Assembly: GCF_011064545.1 (NCBI RefSeq)
Contig: NZ_JAAMFG010000036.1
Span: forward strand, 124,001 to 188,000
Origin: Wenzhouxiangella sp. XN24
Lineage (GTDB): Bacteria > Pseudomonadota > Gammaproteobacteria > Steroidobacterales > XN24
Direction of reading: 5' to 3'
DNA length: 64,000 bases
In this document: in pieces, positions 18,255-28,495 of the stretch
How the letters are laid out: each line of letters starts with the position of its first letter
Numbering within the stretch: the stretch's first letter is position 1
The notes under the pieces: model-generated
Told to the model about the DNA's origin: nothing
Seen by the model: only the letters and a program-made list of their open reading frames with translations
The model's database searches: none
Translations under genes and position numbers: made by a program

Positions 18255-21200
18255 CCCGCGGCGGCGCGGGCCGCAGCCGCCACGGACTGGCGCCGCGCCA
18301 GCAGCAACTGGCTCATGATGGCGCGCAGTGCGGCCGGCTTCACCGGCTTGCGCATGATGGCGAAACCGGCATCGCGGACGCGCTCACGGGCTTCCTCGCC
18401 GTAGTCCGCAGTGATCACCACCGCCGGGACTTCGCCCCACCGCGCGCGGACCGCGGTGATGGTATGCAGGCCGGTGTCGGCCCCATCAAGATGGAAGTCC
18501 GCCAGCACCAGGTCCGGCGGCCGGCCCGCCGTTTCCAGCGCCGCGAGTCCGCTGGCCGTGTCGGTGGCGGTGACGATCTCGCAGGACCAGCCTTCCAGCA
18601 ACTGCGCCATGCCCTCGAGGATATTGGCCTCGTTGTCCACGCACAGCACCAGGGCCTCGTCGAGCCGGGCCGCCGGGCCGCTGACCACGACCGGTGCGGC
18701 GACCTGCACCTGGCTCGCGGCCAGCGGCACCTCGACAGAGAACACCGAGCCACGCCCGAGTTCCGAGCGCACCCGGATCTCGTGACCCAGCGCCCGCGCC
18801 ATGCGGCGCACGATGGCGAGGCCGAGGCCCATGCCCTTGGCGCCCATTTCGTCGCGCGGCTGGAAGCGCCGGAACTCCTCGTAGATGTCGTCCTCGAGGT
18901 GCTCCGCAGGGATGCCCGGCCCGGTGTCGCAGACCTGGATGGACAGGAAATCGCCGCGGCGACGGCAACCGAGCACCACGCGTCCCTCCTTGGTGTAGCG
19001 CAGCGCGTTCGAGAGGAAGTTCTGCAGGATGCGGCGCAGGAACTGGCGATCGCTGTGTACCAGGAGACGGCAGGGCAGCGCGCGGAAATCGATGCCGCGG
19101 GTGCGGGCGATGACGCCGAACTCCACGCCGAGGGCCGCGAGGATGTCGTCGACGCGGAAATCGGAATGGCGCGGCTCGAGCGCTCCGGCGTCCAGCTTGG
19201 AAATGTCGAGCAGCGCGGTCAACAGCTCCTCGGCGGCACGCAGGGAACTGTCGATCCGGTCCACCGCGCGCAGCGTCCGTGCCTCATGCTCACCCTGGCC
19301 GAGCGCCGAGGTGAACAGTCGCGCCGCGTTGAGCGGCTGCAAGAGATCGTGGCTGGCGGCCGCCAGGAAGCGTGTCTTCGAGAGATTGGCGGCTTCCGCG
19401 TCTTTCTTCGCCTCGCGCAGGGCCCGCTCGATGCGTTTGCGCAGCTCGATCTCGCTGCGCAGCCTCTGGTTGACCTCGGACAGTTCGCGGGTGCGGTCAC
19501 GGACGCGCTGCTCCAGGGTCTCGTAGGCCTCCCGCAGGCCCTGCTGGGCGCGGCGCCGCTCGGTGATGTCGTGGAACAGGGCGAAGAAACCCTGCACGCG
19601 GCCCGTCGCATCGAACTGCGGGATATAGGTCGCTTCCGCGTAGCGCGGCTGGCCCTCGCCGTCGATGGTGGAAACCTCGAAGCTCTGCCGCAGGCCGGCG
19701 AGCGCGCTCTCCATGTGCGCCTCCCGCTCGAGAAAGCGTTCCCGGCCGAGCACCTCGTGCACGCGCCGGCCGCAGATGGCGTCGCGATGCAGGCCGATCG
19801 AGCGCTCGTAGGCCTTGTTGACGAAGCGGTACACCAGCTCGCTATCGAGGTAGGCGATCAGCACGGGCACGTTGTCCGTGTAGATGCGGATATTCGCCTC
19901 GCTTTCGCGCAGCGCACGTTCCGTGCGCTTGTGCTCCGTGATGTCGCTGAAGCTGGCGACATAGCCGCCGCCCGGCAGAGGGTTCACCCGCATCTCGATC
20001 ACAGATCCGTCGTCACGCGTGCGCTCGAACACGTGCGGCTCGCCGCGCTCGAAATAGGCAAGCCGCTTGGCGACATGCGCCTCGACGTCGCCCGGCCCGC
20101 AACGGCCGAGACCCGCGTTGTAGCGGATCAGCGTCTCGATGGGCGTGCCGATGCGCAACAAGGTGTCGGGATAGTCGAACAACTCGGCGTAACGGCGGTT
20201 CCATGCCACCAGGCGCGAATCCGCGTCGATCACGCTGATGCCTTCCGCGACATTCTCGAGGGTGGTTTCCAGCAGGTCGCGATTGAAGCGCGAGACCTGC
20301 GATGCTTCGCCGACGATGCTGGCCACGTCCTCGATCTGCAGCTCGGCGCCTTTCAGCGCGGACACGAGCACCGTGCGTGCGGCAGATGCGCCCATCGCTC
20401 CCGAAAGCAGCCGCTCGGTCAGGTTCAGCAGCTGCGTATCAGCGCGCAGACCGTCGACGAAAGGCAGGCCGCGCTCTCCGAGGTGCAGCTCGAATGCGGC
20501 AGTGGCCTTTTCCCGGCCGATGAAGCGTTCCGCGAGAATCCGCAGGTCGCCGACTTTCGCTGAACCCCGGATACGATCGGTGACCGGCACCACGAGGCCG
20601 TCCGGGCCATGCGGCGCACGATCTTCCGGACCGACGAAAGCCGCGGCCTGGCGACGCTCCATCATGCGCGGCGCCGTATACAGCGACACGCCCACGTAAA
20701 ACAGGATGTTGGCCCCGAGACTCCAGACGACCCCATGCGTCACGGCATCCAGGCCGGTCAGGCCGAACATGCCGTAGGGGCGGAGCCACTCGATACCGAA
20801 GGGGCCGGCCTGGACGAGCCCGATCGGCAGCCAGCCGGTCTGCGCGAAAGCCGGCAGCAGCAACGTCCAGGACCAGAGCAGGAAACCCGCCCACATCCCC
20901 GCGATCGCGCCGGCCCGGGTCGCGCGGCGCCAGTAAAGACCGCCGATCATCGCCGGACCGAACTGCGCAGCAAGAGCGAAGGACAACAGTCCGATGGACG
21001 CCAGCGTGCCATACATGCCGATCACGCGGTAAGCCAGCCAGGCGAGCGCAAGAATGCCGACTATCAGCACGCGGCGGATCTGCAGCAGCAGGCGTGCGAG
21101 ATCGGGGCGGCGCGAGACTTCCTCGCCGCGCAGCTTGACCAGCGCCGGCATGACGACCTCGTTGCACAGCATGGTGCTGCACGCGATGGTGGCGACGATC

Positions 21201-22231
21201 ACCATCCCGGTCGCGGCCGAAAAGCCGCCGAGGAAGGCAAGCAGCGCGAGGCCCGGTTGCCCCCCTGCCAGCGGCAGGCTGAGGAGGAATCCGTCGGCCG
21301 CCGCCCCGTCCCCCTGCGTGATCAGCCCGGCCGCCGCGATCGGCACCACCAGCACGGAGAACACCGCGAGATAGGCGGGGAAGGCCCAGCGGGCCAGCGC
21401 CAGGTCGCGCGGCCCGGTGTTTTCCACCACCGCGACATGAAACTGCCGCGGCAGGCACAGGATCGCCAGCATCGAAATGATCGTCATGACGAGAAAGCCG
21501 TGATCGATCGTCACCGAGGAATACAGCCGCATCACGGCCGCGTCGGCCTGCGAGGCGGCCAGCAGGGCGCCGGGCCCGTCGAACAGGCCGTAGAGAACCC
21601 AGAGGCCCACCGCCCCGAAGGCGACGAGCTTGACCGCCGACTCGAAGGCCACGGCCAGCATCACGCCCCGATGGCTTTCCGTGGAGTCCACCTGGCGGGT
21701 GCCGAAGAGGATCGTGAACACCGCCAGCACCAGCGCCACCACCAGGCCCGTGTCCTCCGACACGGGCGGGACGACCGCCATACCGGGCCCGCCGGTGATC
21801 AGGCTGTAACTGCCGGACACGGCTTTCAGCTGCAGTGCGATATAGGGCAGGACCGTCGCCAGGGCCATGACGGAGGCGAGCGCCGCGATCCCCTGGGCCT
21901 TGCCGTAGCGCGAGGCGATGAAATCGGCGACCGAGGTGATGCTCTGCTGCTTGCTGACCGCCACGATCCGGGCCGGGAGGCGGGTCATGAGCAGGAACAC
22001 GATCATGGGGCCGAGATAGATCGCGATGTAGTCCCAGCCACTGGACGCCGCGCGACCCACCGCACCGAAGAAGGTCCAGGAAGTGCAATAGACGCCGAGC
22101 GCCAGGCTGTATATGACGGGCGTGGGCACGTAGACCCCGCGCCGATGCAGCCGGTCGCCCAAGGAGGCGACCAGGAACAGCAATCCGACGTAAGCCAGCG
22201 CAACGACCGGGGGAACCCAGGTCTGCAGCAT
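18251..22231 (-). CDS. crbS: Transporter-fused hybrid histidine kinase, CrbS-like
   Basis: 1326 residues from ATG 22231 (AGGAG five bases upstream). Order: a sodium/solute symporter-like module of about 13 helices (residues 1 to about 500), a linker compatible with a STAC domain, two PAS domains (YAELFDYPDTLLRIG and NVPVLIAYLDSELVYRFVNK regions), a coiled coil, HisKA with H961 in AASHDLLQPLNAARLF, HATPase (CDTGPGIP and GMGLGLAIVRRM), and a receiver with D1245 in LADFHLDG. This is the CrbS/MxtR architecture, which senses acetate-type metabolites and signals to CrbR. It faces crbR tail to tail instead of being in the same operon. Confidence 0.92.
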   Translation of the reverse strand: MLQTWVPPVVALAYVGLLFLVASLGDRLHRRGVYVPTPVIYSLALGVYCTSWTFFGAVGRAASSGWDYIAIYLGPMIVFLLMTRLPARIVAVSKQQSITSVADFIASRYGKAQGIAALASVMALATVLPYIALQLKAVSGSYSLITGGPGMAVVPPVSEDTGLVVALVLAVFTILFGTRQVDSTESHRGVMLAVAFESAVKLVAFGAVGLWVLYGLFDGPGALLAASQADAAVMRLYSSVTIDHGFLVMTIISMLAILCLPRQFHVAVVENTGPRDLALARWAFPAYLAVFSVLVVPIAAAGLITQGDGAAADGFLLSLPLAGGQPGLALLAFLGGFSAATGMVIVATIACSTMLCNEVVMPALVKLRGEEVSRRPDLARLLLQIRRVLIVGILALAWLAYRVIGMYGTLASIGLLSFALAAQFGPAMIGGLYWRRATRAGAIAGMWAGFLLWSWTLLLPAFAQTGWLPIGLVQAGPFGIEWLRPYGMFGLTGLDAVTHGVVWSLGANILFYVGVSLYTAPRMMERRQAAAFVGPEDRAPHGPDGLVVPVTDRIRGSAKVGDLRILAERFIGREKATAAFELHLGERGLPFVDGLRADTQLLNLTERLLSGAMGASAARTVLVSALKGAELQIEDVASIVGEASQVSRFNRDLLETTLENVAEGISVIDADSRLVAWNRRYAELFDYPDTLLRIGTPIETLIRYNAGLGRCGPGDVEAHVAKRLAYFERGEPHVFERTRDDGSVIEMRVNPLPGGGYVASFSDITEHKRTERALRESEANIRIYTDNVPVLIAYLDSELVYRFVNKAYERSIGLHRDAICGRRVHEVLGRERFLEREAHMESALAGLRQSFEVSTIDGEGQPRYAEATYIPQFDATGRVQGFFALFHDITERRRAQQGLREAYETLEQRVRDRTRELSEVNQRLRSEIELRKRIERALREAKKDAEAANLSKTRFLAAASHDLLQPLNAARLFTSALGQGEHEARTLRAVDRIDSSLRAAEELLTALLDISKLDAGALEPRHSDFRVDDILAALGVEFGVIARTRGIDFRALPCRLLVHSDRQFLRRILQNFLSNALRYTKEGRVVLGCRRRGDFLSIQVCDTGPGIPAEHLEDDIYEEFRRFQPRDEMGAKGMGLGLAIVRRMARALGHEIRVRSELGRGSVFSVEVPLAASQVQVAAPVVVSGPAARLDEALVLCVDNEANILEGMAQLLEGWSCEIVTATDTASGLAALETAGRPPDLVLADFHLDGADTGLHTITAVRARWGEVPAVVITADYGEEARERVRDAGFAIMRKPVKPAALRAIMSQLLLARRQSVAAAARAAAG

Positions 22232-22405
22232 CCGCACTCCTCCCCGTCCGGCCGGCAATGTGGTTATCCGGTCTGGCCGGTCCGGTCCCGCTGATGCTAA
22301 CCATTCCGGGCGTGGCGAGAAAGCATCGTGCCGCAGCGGGCCAGGCCGCGGGCCGCGACCAGGGTCCGAGGAAAGACCGCCCGGCGCGGCGACCGCGCTC
22401 CCGGC

Positions 22406-24241
22406 TCAGAACAGGTCGTAACGGAACGCCAGCAGGATCGTCAACGACCACCACATGATCTGCTGCAGCGGCAGGCCGACGCGGAAGAAATCCGTGAAGC
22501 GATAGCCGCCGGCGGACAGCACCATCAGGTTCGTCTGGTAGCCGATGGGCGTCAGGTAACTCATGTTCGCGCCGAACAACACCGCGAGAACGAACGGCTC
22601 GGCCGGCACCCCGAGACGCTCGGCGACGAACACGGCCACCGGCGTCCCGAGCACCGCGGCGGCATTGTTGGTGACGACCTCGGTCAGCAGCGCGATGACC
22701 AGCATCAGCCCGGCCAGCGCCACCACGGTCGGCCAGGGCTCGGCCGCCATGACGAACAGGCTGGCGATATATTCCATCCCCCCGGTCACCGTCAGGGCGC
22801 GGCCCAGCGCAAGGCTGGCGACGATGACGATGATCAGGCGGCGATCGAGCGCCCCCAGGGCGGTCCGCCAGTTCAGGCAGTTTGTCACCAGCATCGCCAG
22901 CACGCCGAGCAAGGCGGCGACCGTGATCGACAGCACGCCGAAGGCGGCGGCCAGCACCACCGCGACCATGATCGACGCCGCCACCGGCGCCTTGCTCGTG
23001 TGCGGCAGGCCGAGCGAACCGTCCACCACCAGCACGTTGCCGGTCCGCTTCACGGCATCCAGCGACGCGGCCGAGCCCTGGACCAGCACGATATCGCCGG
23101 CGCGCAGGAACACGTCGCCGATATCGCTGACCTCGGCCCCGCGGGATCGCGGCCGGTGCACGGCGACCGGCAGCAAGCCATGGTGCGCGAAAAAAGGCAC
23201 GCTCTTCAGGGTACGCCGATGAAGCGGAGAGCCCCGGGTCACGACGATCTCCGCCATGCGCTGGTCGCCTGCCCTGGGCGCCTCGTCGGCCGCGAGTGCA
23301 TGCGAGGGATCGAGCGCATCGTAGAGCTTGACGCCCAGCTGGTGCTCGAAACGCTTCAGCCTTTCCGGGGTGTCGCGCACATGAAGCCGGTCGCCGGGTC
23401 GGATCTTCACCGAGGGGAGGCGCGCGACGAACAGTCCGGGACCGCGCTCGATGCCGCCGAGGCGCAGCGCCCCCTCGGTGCGCGTCACCAGCTCCGGAAT
23501 CGTGCAGCCGGCGGCCGCGCTTTGCTCATCGACGTGGAGAATCGCCTCGAAGACGCGCGGCGAGGTGTCGGGCAGGGGGGGCGTCCGGTCCGGCACGAGG
23601 CGCGGTGCGACCAGCCACAGGTAAAAAATGGCGAGCAGCGCCGCCGGCACGGCAACGCCGGTGAAATGGAACATGCCCATCGGGGCCAGGCCCATCTCGG
23701 CCGAGATCTGCACCACCAGCAGGTTGGTGGACGTACCGATCGTGGTGCAGACCCCGCCGACGATGGTCGCGTAGCCCACCGGCATGAGCACCGAGGAGGC
23801 CGGCGTGCCGGTGCGCAGCGCCACGCTGACGAGAATGGGCAACAGCATCGCCACCACCGGCGTGTTGTTGAGAAACATGCTCAGGGTGCCGGCGAGCAAC
23901 AAGGCGGCCAGCAGGGCCGTGGTGGGACTGCGCAACCACATCTTCGCGAGGCGATCGGCCACCGGCTGCAGGGCGCCGGTAGCCTCCAGGCTGCGCGTGC
24001 ACATCAGGAGCGCCATGATGGTGATCAGGGCCATGTTGCCGAAGCCCGCCAGGAAGGTGGCGGTGCTCACGATCTGCCCGGAGGGCGCCGTGTAGGGGAA
24101 CAGCTCGAAGCCGACGATCAGCACGCCGAGCACCACCAGCGCCGAGGTTTCCATCGGGATCCGGTCGCGGCTGAACAGGAACAGCGCCGTGACCGCGAGC
24201 AGCATTACGGCGATGCCATGGGGATCCGGCGCGGCGGGCAT
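22406..24241 (-). CDS. SLC13/DASS-family permease with TrkA-C domains
   Basis: 611 residues. Hydrophobic transport halves at about 1-180 and 390-611 flank a soluble insert that looks like two RCK_C/TrkA_C domains (GDRLHVRDTPERLKRFEHQL; then AGDIVLVQGSAASLDAV). Family signatures: LFLNNTPVVAMLLPI-like stretch (MFLNNTPVVAMLLPILVSV) and TNNAAAVLGTPVAV. Such proteins carry anions such as dicarboxylates or sulfate with sodium; the substrate is unassigned. ATG 24241 has only a weak ribosome binding site. Confidence 0.86.
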   Translation of the reverse strand: MPAAPDPHGIAVMLLAVTALFLFSRDRIPMETSALVVLGVLIVGFELFPYTAPSGQIVSTATFLAGFGNMALITIMALLMCTRSLEATGALQPVADRLAKMWLRSPTTALLAALLLAGTLSMFLNNTPVVAMLLPILVSVALRTGTPASSVLMPVGYATIVGGVCTTIGTSTNLLVVQISAEMGLAPMGMFHFTGVAVPAALLAIFYLWLVAPRLVPDRTPPLPDTSPRVFEAILHVDEQSAAAGCTIPELVTRTEGALRLGGIERGPGLFVARLPSVKIRPGDRLHVRDTPERLKRFEHQLGVKLYDALDPSHALAADEAPRAGDQRMAEIVVTRGSPLHRRTLKSVPFFAHHGLLPVAVHRPRSRGAEVSDIGDVFLRAGDIVLVQGSAASLDAVKRTGNVLVVDGSLGLPHTSKAPVAASIMVAVVLAAAFGVLSITVAALLGVLAMLVTNCLNWRTALGALDRRLIIVIVASLALGRALTVTGGMEYIASLFVMAAEPWPTVVALAGLMLVIALLTEVVTNNAAAVLGTPVAVFVAERLGVPAEPFVLAVLFGANMSYLTPIGYQTNLMVLSAGGYRFTDFFRVGLPLQQIMWWSLTILLAFRYDLF

Positions 24242-24279
24242 TTAAGGCCAGGCTCGTCGGGCGACGCGCGGCGGAAGAA

Positions 24280-24756
24280 TCAGTCGCTGTCGGTGACGAT
24301 GTCGAGATATTCCGCGCCGCGCATGAGCGCACGGAAGCTCGTCTGGTCCACGTGGACCAGGTCCTCGTGATCGCCGGCCTCGAAATACACCTCGTCGGTG
24401 TCGCGCAGGCGGACGTCCACCACGGTCGGCACGCGGTAATCCGGGCCGAGCGGCGGGATCGCGCCCTTCTCGCAGTCGTAGAACAACTGGTCGAGCTGGT
24501 CCTCGGGAATGAAGTCCAGCTGCGGCCGGCGCAGGGCCGCGCGCAGCCGCTCCAGGTCCAGCTTCCGGCTCGCGGACACCACTGCGAGCAGGGGCCCGAT
24601 GGCGTCCTTGAGCACGACCGCCTTGGCGAGCGACGCCGGATCGACATGGGCGGTCCGGGCCGCCTCGAGCGACGTGCTGGAGTGGTGATGGCGAAGAATC
24701 TCGAAATCGACGCGCGTCAGAGCCAGCGCGTAATTGACCGTTTTTGCCAGGCTCAT
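24280..24756 (-). CDS. YbaK/ProX-type aminoacyl-tRNA deacylase domain protein
   Basis: About 158 residues; matches the YbaK/EbsC editing domain (LAKAVVLKDAIGPLLAVVSASRKLDLERL, CEKGAIPPLGPDYRVPTVVD, EVYFEAGDHEDLVHVD). Members hydrolyse mischarged tRNAs in trans; this shorter-N-terminus type is often annotated as a YbaK/prolyl-tRNA deacylase. An in-frame GTG at 24768 is an alternative start; neither has a strong ribosome binding site. It is followed by the SLC13-type permease on the same strand, 38 bases apart. Confidence 0.83.
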   Translation of the reverse strand: MSLAKTVNYALALTRVDFEILRHHHSSTSLEAARTAHVDPASLAKAVVLKDAIGPLLAVVSASRKLDLERLRAALRRPQLDFIPEDQLDQLFYDCEKGAIPPLGPDYRVPTVVDVRLRDTDEVYFEAGDHEDLVHVDQTSFRALMRGAEYLDIVTDSD

Positions 24757-24829
24757 GGGATTGCTCACGCCAGTGGACCGGCTTGAATTATAGCGGCAAG
24801 ACCGGGGATCGGCTGGAATGCGTCCAGAG

Positions 24830-25912
24830 TCACCCGCGCCGGGGTCGCAGCGGTTCGGCGCGGGCGACCAGTCCGCCGTCGGTGAAGAGGGCCGAGAACT
24901 CCTCTCCCAGCCGCCGCGACGCGCGCACTGCGAGAGTCCAGCGGCGCAGGCGCTCGGCGTCGTCGAAGGCCCAGAAATCCTTACGATCCGGGATCTTGCC
25001 GCCGGGCAGCGCCGCCACGAAATCCGCCGACGGGCACAGGATCACGGTGCGGTCGAGGGCCTCGGGACTCGCGTCGCGCCACGGCAGCGCCTTGTCGAAC
25101 CAGCCGGGCACCAGGTGGGGGTAGAAATGCGGATAGAGCACCAGGCCGTCCCCGTCTCCGGCCATGGCGCAGTCGAAGTGGTAATCGATGATCCCGCCGT
25201 CCCGGTAAAGTCCCGCCGGGGCCCCGGGGATCGACGGCACCCCGGCCAGCACCAGCGGCACGGCGCCGGTGGCCATGACCGCGGGCGCCAGGTTGGCGGT
25301 GTCGAGCGGGACCCGGGTGGCCGGGAACACGCCGGGCGCCATGAAGGGGGCCGAATCACGCGGATCGTAGAACAGCACGCGCTCGAAAAACGCCTGCAGG
25401 GTCCGCGGCGAGGCCAGGTTCCCGATGGCCGCGAGGCCCAGGGCCAGCTTCTGCATCCAGGGCGTCTCGCTCGCGGCCAGGTGGCGCGCCCGCACCGCGG
25501 CCACGTTCATTCGCAGCGTCGGATGGGACAGGATCTCCGCCGCACCGTGCTCACCGAGGAGGCGCTCGAGGATGCCCGCCGTGACCCGGCTCACCTCCGC
25601 CGCCGAGGGGCGGACGCTGTAGCGCTGTTCCAGGTAGGCCTGCTCGAAGCGATCGAAGGCCGCCAGCGGGTCGGCCTGGGCATGACAGCAGGCCCGCCAG
25701 GCGCCGATCGAGGTGCCGAGCAGGAACAGCTTGCGCCGCCGCGGCGCGATGACATGGCGCGCCAGGGCCCGGTCGAGACCGCCCAGCACCAGCCACTTGG
25801 CACCGCCGGACGCTCCGGCCATGACCGTGAACGCGTCCGGGTCGAAGCCGTCCTTGCGGAGGCGCTCGAGGGCGGTCGGCCCGGCCAGGATTCGCAATGC
25901 AGGAGCACCCAT
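24830..25912 (-). CDS. Patatin-like phospholipase family protein
   Basis: 360 residues. Nucleophile elbow GTSIG (in LFLLGTSIGAWRACC), an upstream glycine-rich GASGGAKW that may be the oxyanion element, and the dyad Asp in YRDGGIIDYH give a Ser-Asp catalytic pair as in patatins. It likely hydrolyses acyl esters of lipids in the cytoplasm or at the membrane. ATG 25912 was chosen because the protein then begins directly at the conserved core; the frame is open further upstream but that part overlaps the divergent putP promoter region. Confidence 0.8.
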   Translation of the reverse strand: MGAPALRILAGPTALERLRKDGFDPDAFTVMAGASGGAKWLVLGGLDRALARHVIAPRRRKLFLLGTSIGAWRACCHAQADPLAAFDRFEQAYLEQRYSVRPSAAEVSRVTAGILERLLGEHGAAEILSHPTLRMNVAAVRARHLAASETPWMQKLALGLAAIGNLASPRTLQAFFERVLFYDPRDSAPFMAPGVFPATRVPLDTANLAPAVMATGAVPLVLAGVPSIPGAPAGLYRDGGIIDYHFDCAMAGDGDGLVLYPHFYPHLVPGWFDKALPWRDASPEALDRTVILCPSADFVAALPGGKIPDRKDFWAFDDAERLRRWTLAVRASRRLGEEFSALFTDGGLVARAEPLRPRRG

Positions 25913-26030
25913 CGGGGCCAAGCATACCGCGCTGCGACAAAATCCGGCAGGGCCGGCGAGCCGCCCCGGCCCCGGCGAAACCGCCGCCTGGGGTACCATC
26001 ATCGTTCGCGCGCACGAGAAGGACAGGCTC

Positions 26031-27497
26031 ATGATCGAGACCGGCCCCGCCGTCACGCTGACTTTTGTCGTCTACCTGGCCGTCGTGCTGGCGATCGGCG
26101 TCATCGCCTGGCGGCGCACCGCAGACCTGCGCGATTACATCCTCGGCGGGCGCCGCCTGGGCCCGTGGACCACCGCCCTCTCGGCGCAGGCCTCGGACAT
26201 GAGCGGCTGGCTGCTGCTCGGCTTGCCGGGCTACGCCTACCTCGCGGGCCTCGAGGCTGGCTGGCTGGTCGTCGGCCTGCTGGCCGGCACCTGGCTGAAC
26301 TGGCGCTTCACGGCCCGCCGGCTGCGGGTCGCGACCGAGGTCTACGGCGACGCGTTGACCCTGCCGGAGTACCTGCAACGACGATTCAGCGACCCCCATG
26401 GCCTGCTGCGCCTGCTCGGCGCGGTGGTCGTGCTGGTGTTTTTCACCTTTTACACCGCCTCCGGCCTGGTGGCCGGCGGCAAGCTGTTCGAGGCGGTCTT
26501 CGGCCTGCCCTACCTGTGGGCCGTGAGCGCGGGGGCCGGCGCGGTGCTCGCCTACACCTTTATCGGCGGCTTCCTCGCCGTCAGCTGGACCGACACGCTG
26601 CAGGGCGTGCTGATGCTCGTGGCGCTGGTGCTCGTGTCGTCTTTCGGCGTCGCGGCCGCGGGCGGCTTCGGCGGCCTCGGCGCCAGCCTGGAGGCCACCA
26701 ACCCTGCACTGCTCGACGCCTTCACCGATGTCACGGGGACCCCGATCAGCTGGCTCGCCGCCGCCTCGCTGCTCGGCTGGGGGCTGGGATATTTCGGCCA
26801 GCCGCACATTCTTGCGCGCTTCATGGCGGTGCGTTCGGCGGATGAACTCGTGGCGGCACGCCGCATCGGGGTGAGCTGGGCGGCCATCGGGCTGGGCACT
26901 GCGACCCTGGTCGGCCTCGCGGCGGCGGCCTTGCTCGACCCCGCGCTGGAGGGCGCCGACAGCGAAAAGGCCTTCATGGCGCTGGCGGCTCTCCTCCTGC
27001 ATCCCGTGGTGGCCGGCATCTGTCTCGCCGGAATACTCGCCGCCGTGATGAGCACCGCCGACTCGCAGCTGCTGGTCGCCTCCTCGGCCGTCTCCGAGGA
27101 CCTCTACCGGGACCTGCTGCGTCCCGGAGCCGGACCGGGCGAGCTGTTGTGGGTCGGTCGCCTCGCCGTGATCGTGATCGCCGTCGGTGCGTTCGTCCTC
27201 GCGCTCGATCCCGACAGCAAGGTGCTGGACCTCGTGGCCTATGCCTGGGCGGGATTCGGCGCCTCGTTCGGCCCGACCATCCTCGCCTCGCTCTACTGGC
27301 GGCGCATGAGCCTGGCCGGCGCCTACGCAGGCATCCTCGTGGGCGGGTTCACGGTGGTCACGTGGGGCGCCGCCTCGGGCGGGATCTTCGATCTCTATGA
27401 ACTGGTGCCGGGATTCCTGCTGTCGGCGCTTGCGGTGGCCGTTTTCGGCCGGCTCGGCCCCCCGGCGACCATGCCGGCGGCCTTCGCGCGGAGCTGA
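26031..27497 (+). CDS. putP: Sodium/proline symporter
   Basis: 488 residues with about 13 helices, complete for PutP of the SSS family. Typical stretches: AQASDMSGWLLLGLPG near residue 50, TFYTASGLVAGGKLFE, GWGLGYFGQPHI, AAVMSTADSQLLVASSA. It imports L-proline with sodium across the inner membrane. ATG 26031 follows a modest AGGACAG site. No putA lies in the window. It converges on the rhomboid gene with only six bases between the stops. Confidence 0.92.
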   Translation: MIETGPAVTLTFVVYLAVVLAIGVIAWRRTADLRDYILGGRRLGPWTTALSAQASDMSGWLLLGLPGYAYLAGLEAGWLVVGLLAGTWLNWRFTARRLRVATEVYGDALTLPEYLQRRFSDPHGLLRLLGAVVVLVFFTFYTASGLVAGGKLFEAVFGLPYLWAVSAGAGAVLAYTFIGGFLAVSWTDTLQGVLMLVALVLVSSFGVAAAGGFGGLGASLEATNPALLDAFTDVTGTPISWLAAASLLGWGLGYFGQPHILARFMAVRSADELVAARRIGVSWAAIGLGTATLVGLAAAALLDPALEGADSEKAFMALAALLLHPVVAGICLAGILAAVMSTADSQLLVASSAVSEDLYRDLLRPGAGPGELLWVGRLAVIVIAVGAFVLALDPDSKVLDLVAYAWAGFGASFGPTILASLYWRRMSLAGAYAGILVGGFTVVTWGAASGGIFDLYELVPGFLLSALAVAVFGRLGPPATMPAAFARS

Positions 27498-27503
27498 GGG
27501 CGC

Positions 27504-28391
27504 TCAGCCGAGCGCGATCGTCCAGGCGCCCGACAGCAACGCGACCACGGCGAACCCGGCCGCCGCCTGCACGCTGCCCCGGAGCAGTATCTCGCGCGGG
27601 ACGCGCGCCGCCAGGAGGCCGGCACCGAGGCCCGCGACGAAGCCCCAGATATGCGCACCGATGTCGGTCCGCTCGCCGCCGGCGCCGGTGTAGGCGAGCA
27701 CCGCGACCGCGGCGATCACCGGCGCCAGGCGATAAAGCCATCCCCGCAGGCTGCCGCGCCGGCCCGTCCAGCCCAGCGAGCCGAGCAGGCCGAGCGCCGC
27801 GAATACGGCGGTGGACGCGCCGATGGCCCTGTGGCCCGGACCCATGATCCATACGTTGAGGATATTGCCGACGATGCCGGCCAGCAGAATCAGGAACCAG
27901 GCGATCCCCGAGCCGAGGTAACGGCCCGCGAACCACCCGAACACCCCGCCGAAAAACAGGTTCGCGGCGATGTGGGCGAGATCGGCGTGCAGGGTCAGCG
28001 CCGTGACGGCCCGCCACCACTCCCCGGCGAGCATGGCGGCGCCGTCGATCCGGCCCGCCGCCAGCCAGTCTCGGTCGAAGGCGAAATTGGTGACGGCCAG
28101 GGCCACGAAGATCATGACCGCGATGTAGCCGGCGACGCCGCGGCGACCTCCCGCCAGGGGCTCGCGCGGGGCCGGGTCCGCCGGGCGCTGCAGGTTCTCC
28201 GCACGCCAGGCCTCGATCTCTCGCCGCGCCCGGGCCGCGTCGGCCGCTCCCACCAGGACGATGCAATCGCTGCCGTACTCGTGCACGACCGGCCGCAGGC
28301 CCACCGCCTCGAGCAGGAGGGCCACTTCGCCGCAGGGCCCGCGCCGGCGGGCGCGAAACACGATTTCCTGCGACTCGGGATCGACATCCAT
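27504..28391 (-). CDS. Rhomboid family intramembrane serine protease
   Basis: 295 residues: a soluble N-terminal domain of about 90 residues, similar to the YggT-less DUF2007-like/UIM-type domains (VALLLEAVGLRPVVHEYG), then six to seven membrane helices. Catalytic dyad: S193 in IGASTAVF and H247 in GAHIWGF. The HxxxN motif is kept as HIAANLFF. It cleaves membrane-embedded substrates. ATG 28391 has GGAGG upstream; a longer in-frame start at 28475 is possible but lacks a better site. Confidence 0.87.
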   Translation of the reverse strand: MDVDPESQEIVFRARRRGPCGEVALLLEAVGLRPVVHEYGSDCIVLVGAADAARARREIEAWRAENLQRPADPAPREPLAGGRRGVAGYIAVMIFVALAVTNFAFDRDWLAAGRIDGAAMLAGEWWRAVTALTLHADLAHIAANLFFGGVFGWFAGRYLGSGIAWFLILLAGIVGNILNVWIMGPGHRAIGASTAVFAALGLLGSLGWTGRRGSLRGWLYRLAPVIAAVAVLAYTGAGGERTDIGAHIWGFVAGLGAGLLAARVPREILLRGSVQAAAGFAVVALLSGAWTIALG

Positions 28392-28495
28392 CTCCGCTAT
28401 CCTCCGTGTTCCGGGCACCGGACTCAATCGGATGCTATGCTGCATTGCATCAGAAGCCATTCCGGCGGCCGACATGGGTTGGAGCAGGGTGATCG

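Noticed and set aside
17741-24370. Long plus-strand open frames opposite the kinase and permease genes
   Set aside because: Antisense shadows of the large minus-strand genes; no recognisable domains or ribosome binding sites.
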